NCBI RefSeq assembly: GCF_026262505.1
Contig: NC_067207.1
Coordinates: 25,760,082-25,824,081, forward strand
Direction of reading: 5' to 3'
Origin: Trichomonas vaginalis G3
Lineage: Eukaryota > Parabasalia > Trichomonadida > Trichomonadidae
Length of the DNA: 64,000 bases
Position 1 is the first letter of the stretch. Every line of letters begins with the position of its first letter. A program made the position numbers and the translations under genes. Shown piece by piece: positions 47,491 to 56,427 of this stretch. A model generated the notes under the pieces. It saw only the letters and a program-made list of their open reading frames with translations, made no database searches and was not told where the DNA came from.

Positions 47491-49637
47491 ATGCCCCCAT
47501 ATAGAATGGATAGAAAATCTGCTAGAATAAAAGCAGAGTTAGAAAGATATGGTTGGAAAGTTTCGAAGAATTTTAAATATAGGAAGGGAAGACCCATAAA
47601 AGTCTATGACAAACTGGCTGGTCTTCGCTATGAAATGGACTTAGAAACAGCACGCGCAAACTATCCAAACAGATTAGAGAGGTTAGAAGAAGAACGTCTT
47701 ATGGACATACCTTTCGATGTTACTGAGCCTCAAGTTGAAGGACACGACGGCTTTGCCAGATTCTACTGGAAACATGACGAACAATTGCATCCTTTGAGAA
47801 GGAAAAAAGGTAGTGCAGAGGATGGTCATGCTCCCATGGAAAGAACAAGATATGCATATGAAAAGTACCGTGAAGTTAGAAGTCAAATTACATCTGGTCG
47901 AACCTTTACAGTAAACTTTGACGAAGGAAAGAACAAAGAAGGCTTCATGGGTGTACTTGCTGCCATACAAGACGGAAATAAGAAAGGATACAATCTCAGA
48001 CTAACCATAACAGATTTGGACGGTCACATTTACTATGCGCATGGCAATGTCACAACAGCCGCACAACTTCTTGACGCTTTCAAGACTACAAAGAGAGAAC
48101 AAATGGTTGACTCCGACTCAGACATTTTGAATGCAATTGAAGGAATTGCAAGTGTAAAATTTGAATGGTACCAACCTAACCCTCAAGCAGTCAGACAACA
48201 TGCTGGATACTTCCCGTTCATAAATAAGTCTGACATTGACTTGACAAGGTATGGAATTTACAATTCAATTGAAACAATTGTCAATGAACCTTGCATTCTT
48301 ACATGTCTCAGGAACTCTGGTCTTGTTACAGAAGAGAAGATGAAGTATCTTGAGTCATGTGTGAAGACAAGGTACATGCTCAGAAGTCAATTGGCAAAAG
48401 TTGCACCGTTGGCAAATGTGAATATCCGAGTTAACATTCCGACTGAGAAAGGTTCTTCACACGACGACTATGTTGTTGACTTCAAATTGCCATGGTTGAA
48501 GATTGTAATTGTCCACAACCACTTCATGTTGAACGAAAGTCTTACAAACCCGTTGTTCGGAAGAGGCAAGTGCAACATTGTCAGAGCTGTTAACATTCTT
48601 TTCGAGAAAGGTTTGTTGGAACCGATTCCAGATGACAAGCTGACAGAAACTTTTGTACCAAAAGACGAAACAAACTTTTCACTGTTAGCAAGACCAAAAG
48701 TTGTTCCAGACAAAGTTCTAGTACAAAAGAAGTACACAATTCCACAAGGAGTTGGATTGTTCGGATACCAACCTGAACCAGAAGAACTTCCAATGAGGTT
48801 GCAAGAACTTCAAGATGCTATAAACAAACTTCCATTGAGACATCCAATTGACGTCAAATTGTATTGGAGAGCATCTGAGTTAGGTCAGAAGGTTTTATAT
48901 GAAACAGGTTGCTTCGACGATGTTTATGAGATAACAGGAGAAGTTTCTCAGAAGATAAGAGACTCACTTGAATTTCCACAAACTGGACCAATTGGTTGCG
49001 ACAAGTTCGACTCAAACGAAAAGATATACTATGTCGACCTTAACGCTGCGTACATGAGGTTTGTCCAATATATCCCGACTGGAATTCCAAACGAAGATGG
49101 TGAGTTCCCAGGAAGGAACTATACAGTTGGAAAAGTCATACAACAACTGTATGATATTAGGAAAGCTTCAAACCCCAAACTTGCAATGACACTCAAATTG
49201 CTTATGAATTCGACATGGGGATATTCCATAAAGAAACTCAAGAGATGAAAGAATAAACATTATGAGAAGGTCGACAACTTTGTTGAAAGGTTTCTCCTTT
49301 TGTTTTGAAGTACGAATTCACTCAAGGTCAAAGTGGCTTAGTAACACATTAAAACCTATTGTCGAACATTGGTCCTACCCTCAGTTCGCAAAGGCAGTCC
49401 TTGACAACTACAACAAATTCTTCTCCGAAGTCAAATCCAAAGTTGTGGTTTACTATGAAGCATTGACGCACTCATGACGAACGAAGAAGGGTACAACAAA
49501 CTCATTGAAATGGGCATGGTCGGTGAAAAGATGGGTCAATTCAAATTGGACAAAATTTTCACCGAAGTTCATGTCCTCTCGAGGAAGTACTGGGGTGTTA
49601 AAGAAGATGGTGAAATAGTTAAACATTGCATGAAATA
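47491..49637 (+). pseudogene. pPolB: family B DNA polymerase, divergent lineage (E4), broken
   Basis: The start follows a TTTTTTTATTTTTATAAAA leader. A long N-terminal region is followed by a motif A-like KIYYVDLNAAYMRF and a motif B-like KLAMTLKLLMNSTWGYS. It differs strongly from the E2 polymerase at 12083 (motif A DFDTVSLYPSAI), so the two elements use different PolB lineages. Base composition is higher in GC than most of E4. Broken in a few places toward the 3' side. Confidence 0.75.
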
Positions 49638-49645
49638 AAAAATTT

Positions 49646-49753
49646 TTATTCGAATTTGAATCGGACAGGTCGAGTTACACCATTCTTGGTCTCAAACTCA
49701 TATATAACCTGTTTGTCTGTATTTTCGTCGACTATGGCACGAGACACAAACAT
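49646..49753 (-). CDS. 35-residue mini-protein
   Basis: Reads MFVSRAIVDENTDKQVIYEF, then a basic tail. Divergent from the gene at 49784 with 30 bp between them, holding AAAAAGTGTCATTT. Only length and context support it. Confidence 0.35.
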   Translation of the reverse strand: MFVSRAIVDENTDKQVIYEFETKNGVTRPVRFKFE

Positions 49754-49783
49754 TGACCAAACGGACAAAAAGTGTCATTTCAG

Positions 49784-50029
49784 ATGGTCACGCAGCCAAT
49801 CGCATTCGAGCACTTCGAAGAAGCCTTACGTTCCAAGGGAGAGGGTGTCTGGTGCAAGGCAGAGGTCATGAAACTCTACGAGCAGTACATCCTCAATGCC
49901 TGGGAGGACAAATCGTCCTTGGATTGGCAATTCTACCAACTCCTCTGGGACGACCTCCTACGCAACTGGGATGACGAAAGAGTCCAATTCAGGGTCAGGA
50001 ACTACTTGTCCAAATTCTCATTAATTTAA
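49784..50029 (+). CDS. 81-residue helical protein, start of GC-richer cassette
   Basis: Reads MVTQPIAFEHFEEAL and is rich in W, E and L. The ATG is chosen because it follows the cassette's AAAAAGTGTCATTT motif. Codons end in C/G far more often than in E4's other genes. Function unknown. Confidence 0.55.
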   Translation: MVTQPIAFEHFEEALRSKGEGVWCKAEVMKLYEQYILNAWEDKSSLDWQFYQLLWDDLLRNWDDERVQFRVRNYLSKFSLI

Positions 50030-50094
50030 GCTACTTAACTAAATAAAACCTAAATTTACTCGGGGTTTCCCCCTAAAATAAAATTTTTTTACTC

Positions 50095-50460
50095 TTAGAA
50101 CCACTCGAGGTTCTCCTTACGGTTGTTGAGCTTGTCACCGTCAATGTGTCTGACCTTCGTCTTCTTGTTGGATTTGGAACCCATTGAATTGCGACAAGCT
50201 TGCCCATGGAGATTGAACCGCGATTCCGAAGGTAAGGTTCAAGTGTCCCAAGTTGTTGAGGACTGGGGTAAGAACCTTGCCTGTCTCCTTGTTGCGGATT
50301 TGGTATGGGTAGGGTTGGGAAATTTCGTAAGCGTCATCGGCAACAAGGGTTGCCCAAACTTCCTCTTCTTCGTGTTTCTCTTCTTCTCTTCTTCTCTTCT
50401 TCTCGTGTTTCTTTTCTTCTCTTCTTCCTCGACAATTCCTTCTTCAATTTGGTACTCACG
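50095..50460 (-). pseudogene. HNH endonuclease remnant
   Basis: A NUMOD4-like segment (SYEISQPYPYQIRNKETGK) and an HNH C-terminal segment (KVRHIDGDKLNNRKENLEWF) lie in order after a long E/K/R-rich low-complexity stretch. Broken more than once; a fossil. It belongs to the GC-richer cassette and is of a different type from the HNH of E3. Confidence 0.6.
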
Positions 50461-50462
50461 AA

Positions 50463-50798
50463 TTACGGTGTTGGAGTTCTGTCCTTTCCGAGTACCTTCC
50501 AGATGGCGTCTATCTCTTCGAAGAAACGGTAGATGAGTCTGGCAAGGTCTCGGTTCTCTCTCGCGTAAATGCGCAAGGTTTCCGTCAAATCATTCAGGAC
50601 TTTCTCATTGGAAGCTTGGTTCATGAGGAACTCACCTTTAAGTCCCTTCATCTCTTCCATAAGACTACTTTGGAGAGTCTTAACGGTGTTTGTCAGATGA
50701 GCTTTCAAATTCAAAATTTGAATTTGAACTGGGCGCTTGTCTGGCAACATTGAAAGGACATCTGCCATTGTGTTCGGCTTCGGTGCTTGTTCGGACAT
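50463..50798 (-). CDS. 111-residue helical protein
   Basis: Amphipathic heptad-like helices (NLKAHLTNTVKTLQSSLMEE and RENRDLARLIYRFFEEID). The start follows ACTTCATTTTTTCG, a version of the cassette motif. Function unknown. Confidence 0.55.
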   Translation of the reverse strand: MSEQAPKPNTMADVLSMLPDKRPVQIQILNLKAHLTNTVKTLQSSLMEEMKGLKGEFLMNQASNEKVLNDLTETLRIYARENRDLARLIYRFFEEIDAIWKVLGKDRTPTP

Positions 50799-50830
50799 CG
50801 AAAAAATGAAGTGGTTTGAGAATGACGGTT

Positions 50831-51316
50831 TTACTTCAAAAAGCTTGTTATGACGGTTAAGTCATACAACAAGTTTAAAATAATATCTTGTTCTTCTTCT
50901 GAACGTTTGTTGTCTCTTCCGATAAAAGTTTCGAACATGAGAACCAAAAAACGTTTTTTGAGATTGCGGAAGAGTTCAGGCAAACGTTCATATTCTGGAT
51001 ATGTTGGGAGCAGTTCAAAACATCTGAGCTGACTTTCGGACAAAATTGGGACAATGTCAGAAAATTCATCTTTGGTCGGACTGCTTGAAGGTAAGTCCCT
51101 TACATGTAAGTAGCTCTGGTAAAGTCTTCTCATTTCTGCTAACTTTTGGAGTATAGCTTCGTAGTTTAGAAGTTTTAATTTTAATTGTCTTATTCCACTC
51201 TTTACTTCTAAACGGTAAGTATCCATGAGGTCAAGAGTAGCTTTGGTAGCTTTAAGTGGAGCTATCTGTTCCTTGACTTGCAATTTTGGTTGCAATTGTG
51301 GTTTGAGCTCCTTCAA
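50831..51316 (-). CDS. 161-residue helical protein
   Basis: Leucine-rich helices throughout; Q/K-rich N-terminus. The coding signal may begin further upstream near 51412, after another CATTTTTT leader. Function unknown. Confidence 0.5.
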   Translation of the reverse strand: MKELKPQLQPKLQVKEQIAPLKATKATLDLMDTYRLEVKSGIRQLKLKLLNYEAILQKLAEMRRLYQSYLHVRDLPSSSPTKDEFSDIVPILSESQLRCFELLPTYPEYERLPELFRNLKKRFLVLMFETFIGRDNKRSEEEQDIILNLLYDLTVITSFLK

Positions 51317-51438
51317 GTTCGCCGTCTATGTCGTTCTCAACACCTTCAACCATGCTTGAAACTCTTCATCGGTCCATTGAGATTGGTGTGGGACGAATTT
51401 AACTTGCTTCATTCAAAAAATGAAAAAAATGTTTTTAC

Positions 51439-51828
51439 TCAAAACGTTAAGGTTGACTGAACTGGTTGGATGTCGCCTTCACAGGTTATGTAGAACGGCT
51501 GACCCGAGAAGTGAAGGAGAGACTGAATTGCCAATTTCATATGGGGTAGGGGGTTCTCCTTGTTTGGTATTTTTATCCAAGGACGTTTGTTTAGGAACTT
51601 AACAAGAGCTTCTCTTTTGGCGTCCTTTATGCCATCGTAGGCTGTCCCGTCTGGTATTTGAATTGGAATTCCAGTCGAAGTCTCGAGCTGAAGTGTAGAC
51701 CTTCCAGAAATAGTGGTGAACTTGACCTTGGGCTTCATTACCCTGCGCAAGTACTGCTTAACAACTTCATTTATCTCTATAAGGTAAATTGCCTCGTCAA
51801 ATCCTTCTGGTATTCCGAGTCCTTCCAT
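51439..51828 (-). CDS. 129-residue protein of unknown function
   Basis: The start is taken at MEGLGIPEGFDEAIYLIEIN; the longer upstream frame is made of the adjoining minisatellite. The middle has RSTLQLETSTGIPIQIPDGT. It is a cassette member, divergent from the gene at 52080. Confidence 0.5.
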   Translation of the reverse strand: MEGLGIPEGFDEAIYLIEINEVVKQYLRRVMKPKVKFTTISGRSTLQLETSTGIPIQIPDGTAYDGIKDAKREALVKFLNKRPWIKIPNKENPLPHMKLAIQSLLHFSGQPFYITCEGDIQPVQSTLTF

Positions 51829-51834
51829 CCGACA

Positions 51835-52070
51835 GGAAAATATTTTCCCGACAACTGGAAAAAAATTTTCCCGACGACAGGAAGGACTCTTCCAGTTGTC
51901 CGTCCGTAAACCATTCAAATTTTCGAAAATTGAGAACTTTTGGTCGAACTTCAGAAAAAGTTTTTCCTTCCGACAGGAAAGGTTTTTCCTTCCGACAGGA
52001 AAGGTTTTTCCTTCCGACAGGAAAGGTTTTTCCTTCCGACAGGAAAGGTTTTTCCTTCCGACGGTTAAGC
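51835..52070. repeat. 22-bp palindromic minisatellite between divergent genes
   Basis: Five exact-period copies at 51970, 51992, 52014, 52036 and 52058 of a unit with CCTTCCGACAGGAAAGG; TTCC-GACA-GGAA forms a small hairpin. Diverged relatives (TTTTCCCGACAACTGGAAAA) occupy the other flank near 51835-51895. It fills the gap between two divergent genes, where an upstream activating or operator role would fit. Confidence 0.8.
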
Positions 52071-52079
52071 CACAAACAG

Positions 52080-52670
52080 ATGTCCGACGTACCACCAACC
52101 GAGCCCATTCCCAAACCAGAGGAACCTAAAGCACCAGCCCCTGCACCTCAGCAACCTCAGTTCCAGCAAGTCCCTCCACCAAATTACTACCAATTTCCAC
52201 CTCAAGGTTACTACCAATTTCCACTACAAGGCTTCCCGAACTACCCTCCTCCTCAGCCTATGCCTTACTTCCCCAACCCTTGGATGTTCCAGCAAGCTCC
52301 ACCCCAGCAATTCCAATCTCAATCTCAATCGAAGAGAGACCAAGACTTCGAAGAAGGTCTGAACCGTTTACGCAAAGATTATGCCACAGCCCCTATGGAA
52401 GACGACAGGCTTTCAGTCTCTTCCCTCAAATCGACCGATTCGACTCGTACCACAGATTCGGTTCGTGACCGTGAAGACTACCTCAAGCAGTCTGAGAGAC
52501 TCTTCATCCTACAATCATTTACAGTTGGAGCTCTCAAGAACATGCGCAATTACGAAGGTCAGACACCAGCTGGAGACCGTAAAACAGACGTACTCGCAAG
52601 AGCAGTCCAACTGGTCAAGACAAAGACTGAGATAGTCGACTTCATTCTTGCAGCTTGCCCATACAAGTAA
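52080..52670 (+). CDS. 196-residue P/Q/Y-rich protein
   Basis: The N-terminal ~95 residues are P/Q/F/Y-rich (NYYQFPPQGYYQFPLQG); then an S/T/R/D-rich linker and a helical C-terminal domain (ERLFILQSFTVGALKNMRNY). The GC content is clearly above E4's average. Function unknown; low-complexity start recalls virion or scaffold proteins. Confidence 0.6.
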   Translation: MSDVPPTEPIPKPEEPKAPAPAPQQPQFQQVPPPNYYQFPPQGYYQFPLQGFPNYPPPQPMPYFPNPWMFQQAPPQQFQSQSQSKRDQDFEEGLNRLRKDYATAPMEDDRLSVSSLKSTDSTRTTDSVRDREDYLKQSERLFILQSFTVGALKNMRNYEGQTPAGDRKTDVLARAVQLVKTKTEIVDFILAACPYK

Positions 52671-52698
52671 AAAAATAAACAATTACGAGTTAAACTTT

Positions 52699-52899
52699 TT
52701 ACTCTTTCTTTTCTGAGTTGTTTAGAGCTGGTTTCTCTTGTAGGAACCTTTCGTACTCTTCCATGGTCATGTAATTGCGAATTTGGTACGCAATTCCAGG
52801 TTCGTTGTTTTTGAACCTTACGTATGTAACGCTTCCATCCTCCTCAGGGAAGTAAGCTGCTAACATCTGACCAAGTTTTCTCGGTGACTCGGAGCTCAT
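52699..52899 (-). CDS. 66-residue protein
   Basis: Reads MSSESPRKLGQMLAAYFPEE with a YVRFKNNEPGIAYQIRNYMT middle. Preceded by AAAAAGTGACATTTTT directly before ATG. Function unknown. Confidence 0.55.
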   Translation of the reverse strand: MSSESPRKLGQMLAAYFPEEDGSVTYVRFKNNEPGIAYQIRNYMTMEEYERFLQEKPALNNSEKKE

Positions 52900-52939
52900 A
52901 AAAATGTCACTTTTTAAACGTTAAGTTTTTAGTCTTATT

Positions 52940-53134
52940 TTACCCTTTGTTTACCCTTTGTTTGTCAATGTAGTATTGGAGTGCAATTTCTCCAAATTCT
53001 CTATGTCGGAGTTCTTCAGCATTTTCCAAGGTGTGCCTGGAGAACTCAAAGAAGTTGTCAAGAACATACTGCCATGCTGCTCTTCTGAGTTCGTCGGTAT
53101 TTTGGAAGTGTTGCACCTTCGAGTCTTCGGACAT
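52940..53134 (-). CDS. 64-residue helical protein
   Basis: Acidic/aromatic helices (LRRAAWQYVLDNFFEFSRHT). Preceded by AAAAAGTGTCATTTTTTC before ATG, the best match to the cassette motif. Last gene of the GC-richer block. Confidence 0.55.
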   Translation of the reverse strand: MSEDSKVQHFQNTDELRRAAWQYVLDNFFEFSRHTLENAEELRHREFGEIALQYYIDKQRVNKG

Positions 53135-53210
53135 GAAAAAATGACACTTTTTCTATTAAACCGTTTACAATTTGAATTTTGTTGCTGAATTCAGCAAAAA
53201 TATAATTTAG

Positions 53211-53341
53211 GGTAGATGGGTATATCTAACCTCTTTTCTAACCTCTTTTCTAACCTCATGAATTTTCATGAATTTTACACCAAAAATAATGTTTAGGGTA
53301 GATGGGTATATCTAACCTCTTTTCTACCCTCTTTTCTACCC
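53211..53341. promoter_or_regulatory. two five-word arrays upstream of the KilA-related gene
   Basis: First array: GGTAGA (53211), GGGTATA (53218), TCTAACC (53225, 53237, 53249). Second: GGTAGA (53297), GGGTATA (53304), TCTAACC (53311), TCTACCC (53323, 53335). The 12-bp spacing of the inverted words is exact. They lie 85-215 bp upstream of the gene at 53426. Confidence 0.65.
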
Positions 53342-53425
53342 TCTTGAATTTTCATGAGTTTTCCCGAAATAAAAAATAAAGTTGGTTTTTTTAAAAAAAT
53401 ATTTTTTTATTTTTATTGTAAGAAC

Positions 53426-54340
53426 ATGTTAGCAACAACAGCACCAAACTCTTTAGTCATGAACCCAACTTCAATGTTAGTAGAGATGAAAAGCTTCATT
53501 CCTTCTTCATATACTTTCGAAACAGAAATCCAGAAGATAAAGCAGAACTTTTAACAAGTAATTTAGAACTGTAGTGCGAAAGATGAAACAAATGAACAGT
53601 ATCTTTATGAAATGCAGGATATTATTGACCATTTACCCAAATTGCCTGAAATCCAACAACAAAAGCTTACTATTCCAGAATTCGATGAAATAGAAGTCAA
53701 AGCAACTGACTCAGTAGAAATAAAGAAGTTCATACGAAAGGTTAACTATGAGTTTCTTGGATTTCATTGCAACCACAAAGTCATGGACAAAGATTGCGAT
53801 ATGGTATATAAGAACATCTCTGACATATACAAATCTGGGGAGTTTTAAGACCTACGACAACTTTGTTTCGTTAGTTGCAAAATGTGTATGGCAGATAAGA
53901 GATAAAGATAGAAGAGGTAAGATATGGAATGAACAGATAAAACCCGCAACTTTTGAGTTAAAGAGAGCAATTGACGCCTTGGTTGTTTTAGCAGGTAAGG
54001 TTTCAGAATATAACGCAAAAATGAACCCACAATGTTTAAATGTAAAGCAGCAATGAGGAAATATAACTACTCCGTCAAAGAGATAGAAACGTATGCGAAA
54101 CGACTATGCTGACTTAAAGAGGGAGGCAGAGAAACCAGCAGAAGATAAAATGGACATGTTGACATTTCTAAACAAAACTATCCAACAGCTGACGATTTCC
54201 TTCTTTCAGATGTCAAGAAGAAATATAAAGAAACTTTCGGCATTGTGAAAACATTCGATATCCTTCGTGAAGAAATAGAAGCTACGAAACTGTTTAGAAT
54301 TTCACGAATTCACAATGTTTACCATGTAAAACGCTTATAA
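53426..54340 (+). pseudogene. KilA-N-protein-2 relative with another C-terminus, broken
   Basis: The N-terminal ~200 residues closely match the E2 gene at 17443-18803 (SLVMNPTSMLVEMKSFIPSS). The C-terminal part is unrelated to that gene's KilA-N domain and ends in a short helical segment (FDILREEIEATKLFRISRIH). It is framed on both sides by five-word arrays. Broken in a few places. Domain exchange between elements is inference. Confidence 0.6.
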
Positions 54341-54348
54341 AATAACTG

Positions 54349-54571
54349 GGGTAGAAAAGAGGTTAGAAAAAGAGGTTAGATATACCCATCTACCCTAAAT
54401 ATATTTTTATTGAATTCAGCACAAAATTCTGAGTAAAATAATTTTTAGGGCATGTGTCAAACCGTTGAGTTTTCACAAATTTTAAAAATAACGTTTACCA
54501 TGTAAAAACGTTTATAAAATAACTGGGGTAGAAAAGAGGGTAGATATCGGGTTAGATATACCCATCTACCC
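54349..54571. promoter_or_regulatory. two five-word arrays downstream of the KilA-related gene
   Basis: Inverted relative to those at 53211: GGTAGA/GGTTAGA words about 12 bp apart, then TATACCC and TCTACCC. The second copy starts near 54527. The segment around each (ACCATGTAAAA, CGTTTATAAAATAACTGGGG) is also duplicated, so a ~180-bp unit has been repeated. Confidence 0.6.
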
Positions 54572-54582
54572 TAACATTATTT

Positions 54583-55456
54583 TTATTGACTTTTTAAATT
54601 TGAACTTTGTTCGCGTAGATATGAATTCTGAAAGAAGTATGAGGGTTCTTGTATGACTTTGTACTTCTCCCATAGTTCATGTCTGTCAAACTTACCTGCC
54701 ATGGACTCTTTCATAAGTTTCCATGAAATCGTCTTCGGACAATCCAGGGAAAAGTATGATATCAGTAAGTATTCTTTTAACATCCTTACTTAAACTCTTT
54801 GCTGTCTGTACACAAATGACAACAGAGATGTTGAAGTGTCTGAGCTTCTTAAGAATTCGACACATGTCTTGTTCTCTGTTCTTTAACAAAGGATGAGAAG
54901 CAAAGTCATCTAAGATAAGAAGACATCTGTGAGGGTAAGTCTTCCAATCGTAAGATTGCAATTTCTTCGAAATGTATTCTATCTCTTTCTGTTTGTTTCT
55001 GAAGTGTTTCTTCTCTAATATTCTCTGCATTTCCTCATTTGGGTCTTTAAACCTCGAATTGACATACTCATTTATAGCATTGTACTTCAAAACTCTTCTT
55101 TGGTACTTCTTTATCCAATCCAACAACTCAGTATCCTTTATACATACTAACTTAGACTTCTTTATAATATCTTTGAACGAATTGACGGTTTGGTCAAATT
55201 GACCAGAAGTACTACAAATAACAACTAACTCATAGAATGGGTTCTTCTCATCTAGTTCTTGTTGTTGTGCAGCCATTTTAAGATAAGTGAAAGTCTTACC
55301 CGACCCAGGTGGTGCAATTAGACCTGTTATACCATTCTGAGCAAATAAGAACTTGTCATGTATAGGCTTTATCTGAGCATTTTCTAACTTCCTCTTGTTC
55401 TTGTTTAAAACATTCTCAAATTTCTTGTCAATGTCAGCAAACTTTTTTTCTAACAT
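54583..55456 (-). pseudogene. genome-packaging ATPase (E4), broken
   Basis: Walker A GLIAPPGSGKTF and Walker B CLLILDDFAS, with a KKLRHFNISVVICVQT strand, all as in the E2 ATPase. The start is set at the ATG reading MLEKKFADIDKK, after a TTTTTAGAAAAATTAAAA leader. Broken about once near the 3' side. Divergent from the gene at 55493. Confidence 0.8.
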
Positions 55457-55492
55457 ATTTTTAGAAAAATTAAAAATTTTATCTTTTTGAAA

Positions 55493-55951
55493 ATGTCTAG
55501 CGATTTCGCTATCTATATTCGAGACAAGCTTTTTGACAGCAAAACATCTGTCGACCATAAAATCTTACATAGTGTAAACAAGAAAGGTGAATTTGTTCTA
55601 AAGTTCTGTTTCTGGGAATATGACAAAACCATAAAACATTACAAAAGAGCAGTCTTAAAATTTGTCAATGACAGACTTGTTGACAGAGATGACGCCGATT
55701 GGAAAGATGAAGTCCAACAAAAGTTCTTAGAATGCAAAGAAGACACATGCGCTGTTCTTGAAGATGAAATAGAAAACAGAATAGAAGAGCTATTAAAGGA
55801 CAAAGACCTTTTACAAAAATATGGTTCTGAGAAGTTTGACATAACTCCACCAGAGAAGAAGAAGAAGAAGAGAGAAAAGAAAGAAAAGAAAGTAGAAGAA
55901 GAGAAGAAAGAACCTGAACCAGTTCCAGAGAAAAAGAAATTTGACATGTAA
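55493..55951 (+). CDS. 152-residue protein with K/E-rich tail
   Basis: The first ~110 residues are mixed (VLKFCFWEYDKTIKHYKRAV); the last 45 are an almost pure K/E/P low-complexity tail. It looks whole. No E2 counterpart recognised. Confidence 0.6.
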   Translation: MSSDFAIYIRDKLFDSKTSVDHKILHSVNKKGEFVLKFCFWEYDKTIKHYKRAVLKFVNDRLVDRDDADWKDEVQQKFLECKEDTCAVLEDEIENRIEELLKDKDLLQKYGSEKFDITPPEKKKKKREKKEKKVEEEKKEPEPVPEKKKFDM

Positions 55952-55967
55952 AAATAAAATTTTATTT

Positions 55968-56387
55968 TTAGAACATTTCTGGGTCAATGTCAATGTTCTC
56001 TTCCTCTTTAGGAGTAAACACTGGCTTAGACTCTAAAATCTTTTTACCCAATTTACCTTGAACTTCTACAACTTTAGACTCATAATATTCATAGTCGTCT
56101 GCTTTCTTTGGTTCATAAGGTATAACAAGTTTGTATGCTTTGCCTTCTTTAAGGTTTGAAAACCTTCTGTCAAAACTTTCTTTGACTGCTAACAAACCTT
56201 CTATGTCTAAGTCTTCAAATTTCGCACCATTTTTAGTCACAATAGCAAACTTAACTGGTTCGATGTTCCAAACTTTGCTGAATGAAGACTTTTCAAAATG
56301 GTAGAAGTAAACATTCAAATATGTGAATGGGTCTAGTTCTTCTTTAAGTCCTGACATGTACTTGTTGACTGAGATGAATTTCATCAT
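55968..56387 (-). CDS. 139-residue protein of unknown function
   Basis: Two adjacent ATGs could start it. Mixed composition with FYHFEKSSFSKVWNIEPVKF and an acidic C-terminus. It lies just downstream of the helicase gene on the same strand, suggesting a replication accessory role, which is only context. Confidence 0.55.
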   Translation of the reverse strand: MMKFISVNKYMSGLKEELDPFTYLNVYFYHFEKSSFSKVWNIEPVKFAIVTKNGAKFEDLDIEGLLAVKESFDRRFSNLKEGKAYKLVIPYEPKKADDYEYYESKVVEVQGKLGKKILESKPVFTPKEEENIDIDPEMF

Positions 56388-56427
56388 CTTTTCTATCGGA
56401 TAAAAAAATATTTTTTTTAAAATTTAC

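Noticed and set aside
50123-50536. 137-codon plus-strand frame with F/S-rich tail
   Set aside because: Antisense to the HNH remnant; the S/F run mirrors its K/E/R-rich stretch.
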